From contig JAYJMM010000090.1 of assembly GCA_037349105.1 (NCBI GenBank), forward strand, positions 1,662,001 to 1,726,000: a stretch of DNA of 64,000 bases. The letters run 5' to 3'. This DNA comes from Limnomonas spitsbergensis (taxonomy: Eukaryota; Chlorophyta; Chlorophyceae; Chlamydomonadales). A program made the translations under genes and the position numbers. Shown here piece after piece: positions 56,590 through 64,000 of the stretch (the stretch's first letter is position 1; each line of letters opens with the position of its first letter). The notes under the pieces were generated by a model that was not told the origin of the DNA, did not search any database, and saw only the letters and a program-made list of their open reading frames with translations.

Positions 56590-57628
56590 GATCCGAGTGA
56601 CAGCCTGCAGAAACTTACGACATACTGCTGATGATCGGGGAGCAACCAGGTATTGCACACGCATGCCTGCATGGAGCATTGGTGAACCCCGACCCGCAGA
56701 AATAGACGGACAACCGCAACCGTATGCCTGCGGGTTTGCACGGCTGGAGCTCTGAGCAGATTGCAATCACAAGCTGCTCACTGCCTTGATCCAGTTCCCT
56801 GACACCTGCATCTCGATTGTGATGCTCTGAAAAGCTCGAGAAGATAACACAATACGATCATTAGCCAGACCACATCCTTATGAACGGATGTGCAACTCTT
56901 CTTTGTTGCTTGTGTTACCATTTAGTCCAATCATTGAATGGACAGCAAATAATCTGCAGTCTGAAGCTGCCGCGATGACCTCAGGAGAAGGGAGAGGGGT
57001 ACACATCAATAAATGACACCAACTGCTGCAAAATGGCAATGCATGATGCACCTGCATACAGTCACCGGACGGCCAGAGCCAGTCAGTCATACTTAAACCG
57101 AGAACAAAGAAAGGAGGTAAGGCAGACATCTCCTCCCCTCAGCCTCAGCCGTCACCTCCTCTCGGGCCTCAGCCATCTCTTTCTCTCGGCCTCCACCTCC
57201 CCATCTTCACATCAACGCTCTGTCAACACCATGTCCACTTCTGCCACACACTCCCAGCATGGCCCAGAGGTGTAACGTCATAACCATACTCTCAGCCTCC
57301 TCTCAGCATCATTTCCCCCATTTTGACAAGAGCGCCTTGATCAGGACATCACCGATGCAGTCTCGCACTCTCCGCCTCGTCTCAGCTTCTTCCTCCCCCT
57401 CCTCCTCACAACGCCGCCTTGTTGACAAAGTCTCCGCTGCTGCCGCATTCCCTCAGCCTCCTCTCGGCCTTACCCATCTGCATCTACGCCTCCTCCTCCC
57501 CCTCCTCGAGCAGCACCTTGGAAAACACCATCTACGTAGCTGCCGTGTTCTCTCAGCCCCCTCTCAGCCTCAGCCGTGTTCCCTCCACCACAACCCCGGC
57601 TGCCCCTCGCAACTCCCGGCCATTCTTC
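56590..57628. other. Spacer between the Nudix-like gene and AKR2
   Basis: From 57120 to 57628 the plus strand is a CCTCAGCC/CTCCTC-rich tract with loosely periodic (~95 bp) segments. Each begins near GCGCCTTGATCAGGACATC (57331), GCCGCCTTGTTGACAAAGTC (57412) or GCACCTTGGAAAACACCATC (57512). They weakly resemble the AKR2 last-exon end AGCGCTTTAATAACATCCTC (57637), so they may be old copies of it. 56760-57100 shows nothing recognisable. Confidence 0.45.
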
Positions 57629-60600
57629 TCACGACAGCGCTTTAATAACATCCTCCTGCTCGTTCAGCTGTGCCACCTCCAGCGCGGTCTTGCCGTCCGC
57701 ATTCAGGGCAGCGCGATCCGCGCCGCTGTACACACACACACACACAACAATTGTTTGGACAGGTTGAAAGGAGCAGTACAATGGTTTAGTGTGAGAAAAA
57801 ATGAGACTGAAACTTGACAGCACATGCCCCGCCTCACCTCTATAGCAATTGTGAGACCGAGACCGCAAGTCTGTACCCTGCCTCTCTCCCAGCAGAAATG
57901 TGACTGAGACTGACTGCCCATACCCCGCCGCTCCCGAAAAAGTGTGATTGTGCCCACCTACCCGAAACCCTGCCTCACAAAAAGTGTGACCGAGACTGCC
58001 AGCCCCTCCCCTCCCGCACCTCTCCAGCAACAGTGACACTGAGACCGCCTGTCCGTACCCCGCTGCATAGTGCAGCGCGGTGTTCTTGTTGTTGTCAACG
58101 AGGTCCAGCGAGGCCTTGGCCGCAATGAGCGCCTTGGCGCACTCGATCTCTCCGTACCTAAAGTGTGTTTGGGAGGGGGGGGGGGCAGGGTTCAACTCAG
58201 GTTTCACGTTTTTATCCGTCGCTGTCAACAAAACACAGGGCGCGATGAGCGCCTTGGCATACTCAGTCTCTCCGTACCTTCAAGAGGTTGGCAAAGGTTC
58301 AGAGATCCAGGTTAAAAAGCAAAATGAATACAAATATTTTAGTTCAACATGCTTTTGACGACGAGGTCAAGCGAAGCCTTGGCATGCGCGGTGCGTCCCT
58401 CCTCATGGCCCTCATCCGGCTTGACATATGACCGCGTCCTACATTTCTCCTCTCCCTTCCCTCCCCTTTCATCTCGTCCCTAGACTGCCCCCTCAGGGGA
58501 GCCTAAAAGCAAAGTGGAGCACAATGCGTCTCCCCTCCTCATCCTCGTCCGACTTCATATCCCCCCTCCCTCGCCCCTCCATCTCGTGCCCAGTCCCCTC
58601 CCATAGCAGAGCCTAGCCACAAAGCAAAGTGAGCACAATCCTTCTCCCCTCCTCATCACCACTTATTTCCCCTCTCCCCTCCCTCCCCGCCTATCTTGCT
58701 CCCCAAGTGCCAACCCACAAGCGAAGTCGAGTGCGGTGTGCCCATCCTCATCGCCCTCATCCGACTTCACATCTGACCCAGTCCTATACTTTCCTTCTCC
58801 CCTGCCTCCCTCCCTGCCTCCACTTCCTCCCCTCCCCCCCGCTGCATCTCGACCCCCCTCCGCTCCAGAAGTGCCTACCCGCAAGCGAAGTGGAGTGCGG
58901 TGCGTCCTTCCTCATCACCCTCATCCGGCTTGCAGTCCCCAGCCGCCAAGAGCTTCTTCAGGCCCTCCACGTCACCTGCCGCAGTTAAGTAGGAAGGGGG
59001 GTGAGTCGGAGCGATAAAAGTATTAACCCTGAGCTTCAATTCCTCCTCGTCACCTGCCGCGATAGAGGAGAAAGGGGGATGTAATCCCTGAACCCTCAAC
59101 CCTAAAACCTGAGCTTCAAGGCCTCAACGTCACCTGCCGGCTGCCACTGCCGCAATAAAGGAGGGCGTTATATCCCTATACCCTTCACACTAAAACCTGA
59201 GCTTCAAGGCCTCAACGTCACCTGCCGACTGCCACTGCTGCGATAAAGGAGGGCGTTATATCCCTATACCCTTCACACTAAAACCTGAGCTTCAAGGCCT
59301 CAACGTCACCTGCCGGCTGCCACTGCTGCGATAAAGGAGGGCGTTATATCCCTATACCCTTCACACTAAAACCTGAGCTTCAAGGCCTCAACGTCACCTG
59401 CCGGCTGCCACTGCTGCGATAAAGGAGGGCGTTATATCCCTATACCCTTCACACTAAAACTTGAAGCTTCAAGGCCTCAACGTCACCTGCCGGCTGCCAC
59501 TGCCGCAATAAAGGATGGAGATGGGCGTTAAAAACCCTAAACCCTCCACCCTCAAACCTAAGCTTCAGGGCCTCCACAACACCTTCTGCCATGAAGAAGG
59601 AAGGGAGGCATCTGCATCTCGCATTTAGGGTTTAGTGCAGCAGTGGTGGCTGGCATTTACGGTTAAGGTTTCAGTGCAGCAGCGGCGGCTGGCATGTAGG
59701 GTTAAGTGTACAGTGCAGCAGTGGTGGCTGGCATTTAGGGTTAAGGTTTCAGTGCAGCAGCTGGCATGTAGGGTTTGAGGTTCAGTACAGCAGTGGTGGC
59801 TGGCATTTACGGTTAAGGGTTCAGTGCAGCAGCGGCGGTTGGCATTTAGGGTTAGGGTTCAGTGCAGCAGCAGCGGCTGACATTTAGGCCTCCCACATCC
59901 CCTCCCCCCAAACAATCACGCACCTGCACTGGCAGTTGAGTGCAACGTCTCCTCCTCCGCCTCCTCTTCCTGCGCTGCCTCCTCCTCCTCCTCGCCCTCA
60001 GCACCCTCTGGCTGAGGGCCCAACATGCCCGGGAAGTTGAAAGTGCCGCCCATGGCCTTGCCCAGCTTGCTGAGCATCTCCGGGTCATTCCAGTACCTTA
60101 ACAGGGAAATGCGGTTTGAGGATTAAGGAGGTTAAGGGTTAAGGGTTTATACACTCCTAACCCTGACAGACTGTCGCGTTATCACATCTTCCACCCATGC
60201 TCCTCTCATCCTCCCTGCATGGATGCCTGTCATCATTATGGCCACGTGCCATCTCCCCCCTCCCCTATACGACTGCCTCACTTGATCATGACCATGTGCA
60301 CCCCCCCCCGAAACAGCACAACTGCCTCACTTCATCATGGCCATAGGCCCTGACTTCTCGAGCTCCTCCAGCATGGGCTGCAGCTCGGGGTCTCCCTTCA
60401 TGCCTGCCATCGCCTCCTCCACCTTGCCCTTGTAAGACGGGTCCTGCATCGACTTCATCATGTTGGCCATGTTGGGGTCTTGCTGCGAGTAGGAAGGGGG
60501 AGGGGGGAGGGGGGAGGGGGGAGGGGGGGGGGTTCAGTAATTGTGGCCCCCTCCACCTTGTCTTTGTAAGCAGGGTCCTGCATCGACTTCATCATGTTAG

Positions 60601-62623
60601 CCGGGTTGGGGTCTTGCTGCGAGTAGGAAGGGGGAGGGGGGAGGGGGGAGGGGGGAGGGGGGGGGGTTCAGTGATTATGGCCCCCTCCACCTTGTCTTTG
60701 TAAGCAGGGTCCTGCATTGACTTCATCATGTTAGCCATGTTGGCTGCCAGTAGAGAGCAAGGGGGAGGGTGGTGGCAAAAATGGGGGTCCTGCAGCAACC
60801 TCAGCATGTTGGCCACGTTGGGGGGATTCAGTGATTACGACATCCTCCACCTTGCCTTTGTTAGCAAGGTCCTGAATCACCTCATCATGTCGAGGTCGTG
60901 TTATCAACAAAGAAAACAAAAGAGGAGGTGGAAGGAAAAACAAAGGTTTCCAGACTGTGACAAAAATTTCTCAATGCAGCGGGCGAGCATATGCGAGCGA
61001 GATGCTAGGCAATGTTTTTTATGTTGATGATGATGGTCTTTTTTGCGCTACTGCTCCAGCATGGAAACGACTGCCCAACAGCCCTGGCAGGAATTCGCAA
61101 AAGGCTGTGGGTGGTTAACTTCAGTGTTTCTTGTAGCGCGCACCAACCACAATTCAGCTACATCACAGCCTACGGCCATGGGGGCCTGGGGCAGCAAGTC
61201 CTGCTGCTCGGGCCACCGGCCATAGGTCGGTCAAGATTGTGTCCCAATCGGCCCAGTGGTGGCCGCCCGGCGGCCCCCTACGTGTGGTCTGGTGCCCACT
61301 AAAAGATACACTGGTTAACTTTGTAAAACAACAACAGGATTTGCACTGACAAAGGTGACAGATGAGGGTGCAAAGGTTGAGGGTGAAGGGTCCATGGGTG
61401 ATGTTCTCTGTACCATGAAATTTGAGCTGAGCAGGGCTCAGATCTATGCAGCATAACATCGGATCCATGCTGCACATTCAATACAACCGGCGTCACAGAG
61501 AATCGGTGTCGGTAAACTGGAGGTCCCATATTCAACACCCTTGATGCTACAGATTCAAAAAAACTGATGACCAGCCTGGATTGCAGGAGATGGAACAGGT
61601 GAATGAAACGCATGATGTGGGGTTTCAAGCTGTCCCATTTGACTGCCGTGCCAGTTCCTTGCCATCATCACACTTATCCCCAGTAATCATGATGCTCGTT
61701 TGTTCAACCATGTCCACCTCACTGACGCCCAAGTATTCCGCCCGATCATGGTGATTGTTCATTGAGCTTGGCATGCCTGCGCATGATCCCGCCTTCGTAT
61801 GTCTGCCCATGCCTTGGCATGCGCGCTATTTTTTGTTTGTAATCCCGACCTGGATGATCGATTGCCCCAGCTTCTCAGCCATCTCCATAAAGCCCTTGTT
61901 CTGGAACATTCCAGACATTGCGTCCATGTACTTCGAAGGGTCCATCCCGCTCATGTCGGGCGGGCCTCCACCGGCACCAGGGGCGCCAGGGCCCCCAGGG
62001 CCCATCATCCCCCCAAAGCTCTCTTGCATCTTCTTCGTGATTTCCATGAAATTGGGATCGCCTGCGATCTGCTCTGCCATCGCCTTGATGTTGGGGTCCT
62101 GCTCAAGGAGAGGGCGGGGAGGAGGGGCGGTTTTGTTTTTTCTGACGGGAATCGAGATCTTGGAGCGGTGCACGAGGGGAGGTGGGGGGCATGGGAGCAA
62201 GGGGGGTGTATGAGAAAAGCCGAGAGGCCATGCTTTCGAAACGTTAGTAGAATGCGATGGATAAGATCTGCGGAAGCCTTGTCTGGGAGTAGGTAGCTGC
62301 CGTGGTGGCTGCTGTGTGCGACACACATTTTGTCTGCGCAGCCAGCTCTTTCTCTCACGGATGCAGCCTGTCCAGACTACTGCACTTTTGGCATTATGAC
62401 ACAGCAATCGCTTTCGAGAAGCATGCATTTGTCCCATGATTTGCCACCAGTTGTCAGTTCGACATGACAGCGCGATGGAGGGACACCATGAATGTCAGAC
62501 ACATGCGGGTGGAGAAACAATTGGGCAATCCCCTACATCTAATGCTTGTTGCAGCGCAGCAAAATCGAAGGAAGGACCTCCTGCAGCACCGCCTGCGCCG
62601 GGCATCATCATCCCTGGGAACAT
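57629..62623 (-). CDS. AKR2: Ankyrin repeat protein AKR2, chaperone for chloroplast outer-envelope proteins
   Basis: In plants AKR2 is a cytosolic factor that binds nascent tail- or signal-anchored proteins and delivers them to the chloroplast outer envelope. Seven exons (minus): 62537-62623, 61850-62098, 60331-60482, 59924-60096, 58879-58975, 58020-58157 and 57629-57725. All phases close, giving 993 nt and 330 residues, close to the ~340 of plant AKR2. [20 protein letters not shown] begins the protein. Two STI1-type helical segments follow: [20 protein letters not shown] and [19 protein letters not shown], the latter continuing to [20 protein letters not shown]. Then come [12 protein letters not shown], an acidic linker ([15 protein letters not shown]) and C-terminal ankyrin repeats: [54 protein letters not shown] and [20 protein letters not shown]. 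The client-binding N-terminus and the ankyrin block match the family. Introns 3 to 6 are crowded with copies of exon borders. Confidence 0.95.
57726..58019. repeat. Copies of AKR2 exon 6 3' end in intron 6
   Basis: The genuine exon end on the plus strand is CGCACCTCTCCAGCAACAGT, GACACTGAGACCGCCTGTCC, GTACCCCGCTGC (58015-58066). The intron repeats CTCCCAGCAGAAATGTGACT, GAGACTGACTGCCC, ATACCCCGC at 57885-57930, a third shorter copy at 57940-57980 (AAAAAGTGTGATTGTGCCC) and further ones around 57800-57880. On the gene strand, a copy reads [11 protein letters not shown] against the genuine [11 protein letters not shown]. Confidence 0.75.
58380..58870. repeat. Four copies of AKR2 exon 5 3' end in intron 5
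   Basis: The genuine exon end is CCCGCAAGCGAAGTGGAGTG, CGGTGCGTCCTTCCTCATCA, CCCTCATCCGGCTTGCAGTC (58878-58937). Copies lie at about 58370-58425, 58500-58560, 58620-58670 and 58710-58775. The last reads [17 protein letters not shown] on the gene strand against the genuine [17 protein letters not shown]. Between copies the intron repeats a CCCTCCCC/CATCTCGTCCC pyrimidine tract. Confidence 0.88.
58990..59540. repeat. Copies of AKR2 exon 5 5' border, ~88-bp array
   Basis: The genuine border is GAGCTTCTTCAGGCCCTCCA, CGTCACCTGCCGCAGTTAAG. Copies are at 59030 (GAGCTTCAATTCCTCCTCGT, CACCTGCCGCG) and then five regular units from 59109 to about 59510 with GAGCTTCAAGGCCTCAACGT, CACCTGCCGGCTGCCACTGC, ending TTATATCCCTATACCCTTCA. 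Each unit contains an acceptor-like GGCAG followed by GTGACGTTGAGGCCTTGAAG, which would translate DVEALK. Confidence 0.88.
59620..59900. repeat. ~45-bp GCAGCAGTGGTGGCTGGCAT repeat
   Basis: About six imperfect units of CAGTGCAGCAGTGGTGGCTG, GCATTTAGGGTTAAGGGTT precede (in plus sense) exon 59924-60096. They include telomere-like AGGGTT words but no true telomere repeat. Confidence 0.8.
60490..60860. repeat. Copies of AKR2 exon 3 5' end in intron 2
   Basis: The genuine exon start is covered by CTTGTAAGACGGGTCCTGCA, TCGACTTCATCATGTTGGCC, ATGTTGGGGTCTTGCTGCGA (60429-60488). Copies with 60 or more coding-derived bases lie at 60556-60620 and 60694-60740, with more decayed ones at 60785-60820 and 60850-60895. 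They translate [19 protein letters not shown] and similar. Between the first copies is a perfect GGGGGAGGGGGGAGGGGGGA tract repeated as part of the unit. Confidence 0.88.
61122..61313. mobile_element. hAT-like MITE with perfect 8-bp target duplication
   Basis: A 192-bp element starts CAGTGTTTCTT and ends AAGATACACTG, an 11-bp terminal inverted repeat with one mismatch. It is flanked on both sides by GTTAACTT (61114-61121 and 61314-61321). The CAGTG end and 8-bp duplication are typical of the hAT superfamily. Subterminal ATTCAGCTACATCACAGCC is the reverse complement of the widespread TGTAGCTGAA word. No transposase is encoded. It sits in AKR2 intron 2. Confidence 0.85.
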
Positions 62624-64000
62624 TCTCGACGCCGGACAGGAACACAAAAATAGAAGGAGGACAGGGACTTTCAGTGATTAACAAATAGGAAGCGATATAA
62701 CAGATTCGAGAGAACGCTGATGTAAATCCTGCAGGCCCTGCAGGCCTCGTCGATCGAGGCAGGTGGTGCCATGCCCACGTCTGCCTGTGGGCCTATCCCC
62801 TCCAACCACCAAACTGACAAAGCCTTTTCCCAGTTCGGGTGTGGCAATTGGTGAACCCTGGCCGGAAATATACAGGCCAACGGATCCTTTGTTGTCAGTT
62901 GTCAACGCCTCCCACCCAACGCTCACCACGGACATCGATCTTACTGCAAGGAACTTTGAAAGCGTCCACGAATGGCGCCCCAAACCAGAAGCAAGGCCGC
63001 TTCGGCGGACGGCCCCGATTCGAAGTTCATGAAAGGGGTGCGTCATTCATTCTGCCCAGCCTAAAACCCAACCGTCCCATTGTTATTTGCATTTGGCAAG
63101 GTTTGAACGGATCTATACGGAAATGCCATGGCATGGCAAACCTGCCTGCAAGCATGGAGGTGCCACCTCACCAGCACTGCCCACCCAGCTGCAGAAGGCC
63201 AGTCCAGCTCCAGCCCCTCTTGCTTGACCTCAACCCCAACAACCTTATTTTATTTCTCCCCGTTTAAACTGCTTGCTCTTTTTCGGAAAAGGCTTTCAGG
63301 TTGGTTTGTAGATTATCCTGAAACCGCAGTATGTGGTCCTTCCTGTTCACACTGTCTGCAAAGGTTTTCTGGTCAGTAACACAAATGCTGTTTCAACACA
63401 GCACCAGTTCATGCATTGTGCACTGCCTGTGAAAGGGTGGGATGCACAAAATGGTTCCTCCAGTCTGCACTGCCTGCAAAAGACTCTGGTCTTATGCCCA
63501 TGTGTTGTTCCAATGCAAAACCGATTGTTGACAAACACCTCTTTGCTGGCAGCTAGCACTACCAGCGAAGAGCTGCTTGTCGGAAGCACCAGTGCTGTAT
63601 AAGCAGCAGCACCTGGCTCATACTGTAGCCTTGAAACGCTCAGACGATCAGTGATCCAGTTTACACCTTGGTGTGTACGAGTAACATGAGCGCAACGTAT
63701 AACATGAGCATGAACTGTAACATGAACACAAAGTGTGACGTGTCGACACTGTTTAATACGGGCTCAAAGTGTAATATGAACGGAAAGTGTGACTTGGATG
63801 CAACGGTCAACAACATGCACGACCAGCCCCCACCACACCCTGAATGCACCTTTCACTACCGTCACATGTTACTGCCCCCCCACACACACTACACATATTA
63901 TTGGGCCCTTAACATGCGCTTTGTTCCATACATTCCTCTGCCGCTCTTAGCAGGAAAGCATGCCTTTCACCCCCTCCCTCTCGCATGCACCATGCCTCCA
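62624..64000. other. Spacer upstream of AKR2
   Basis: Should contain the AKR2 promoter and 5' UTR just above 62623; no clear element is identifiable. A frame on the minus strand at 62678-63046 (containing MSVVSVGWEALTTDNKG) is open but matches nothing I know. At 63340-63510 a ~75-bp segment with CTGCACTGCCTGCAAAAG-type words is repeated two or three times. At 63660-63800 ~18-bp units (GTAACATGAACACAAAGTGT) recur. No supported gene. Confidence 0.45.

Noticed and set aside
62678..63046. 122-codon minus-strand frame upstream of AKR2
   Set aside because: No recognisable family, no splice support, and the opposite strand is equally open.

Overview
The window is nuclear DNA of a green alga (Chlorophyta, most likely Chlamydomonadales/Volvocales). 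The coding sequence is GC-rich and broken into many small exons by GT-AG introns. The genes are a ciliary protein (PACRG), a plant-type chloroplast-targeting chaperone (AKR2), a secreted PhoX-type phosphatase and a GAF-domain protein kinase of a type expanded in volvocine algae. A TGTAA element follows one stop codon, as expected of chlorophyte polyadenylation. I cannot name the species. Telomere-like AACCCTAA words are scattered through introns and spacers, but they are interstitial and not a chromosome end.

Layout. 1-3940: spacer with old tandem repeats. 3941-26932, minus strand: one ~23 kb gene of about 17 exons encoding several GAF modules, a coiled-coil linker and a kinase-like domain that has lost standard catalytic motifs. 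27421-29659, plus strand: PACRG in 4 exons, divergent from the kinase gene across a 488-bp spacer. 29660-45112: repeat-dominated DNA, including an exact 11 x 72 bp array, an ~81-bp satellite of about 67 copies (35757-41182) and a poly-G-rich array. It also holds one possible alanine-rich exon on the minus strand near 42 kb. 45113-53456, plus strand: PhoX/DUF839 phosphatase in 16 exons whose phases all close, giving 645 residues with a signal peptide. 55386-56589, minus strand: a Nudix-like gene with an apparent frameshift. 57629-62623, minus strand: AKR2 in 7 exons, 330 residues, all phases closing. 62624-64000: spacer with minor repeats.

The most striking property cuts across three of the genes. 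Next to many exons, the intron carries several diverged, same-orientation copies of the exon border itself, that is the splice site plus roughly 10-65 nt of adjacent coding sequence. Copies of exon 5' ends lie upstream of the real acceptor; copies of exon 3' ends lie downstream of the real donor. Several large intronic minisatellites (39-bp, 41-bp and 107-bp units) appear to be extreme forms of this, their units containing the neighbouring splice site. PACRG introns lack it. Other notable items are an intact-looking hAT-type MITE with a perfect 8-bp target duplication, a tRNA-Pro-like pseudogene, and a short hairpin-bearing dispersed element.

The genes do not form a pathway. They are ordinary eukaryotic neighbours: signalling (GAF kinase), axoneme (PACRG), phosphate scavenging (PhoX), organelle protein targeting (AKR2) and a nucleotide hydrolase candidate.
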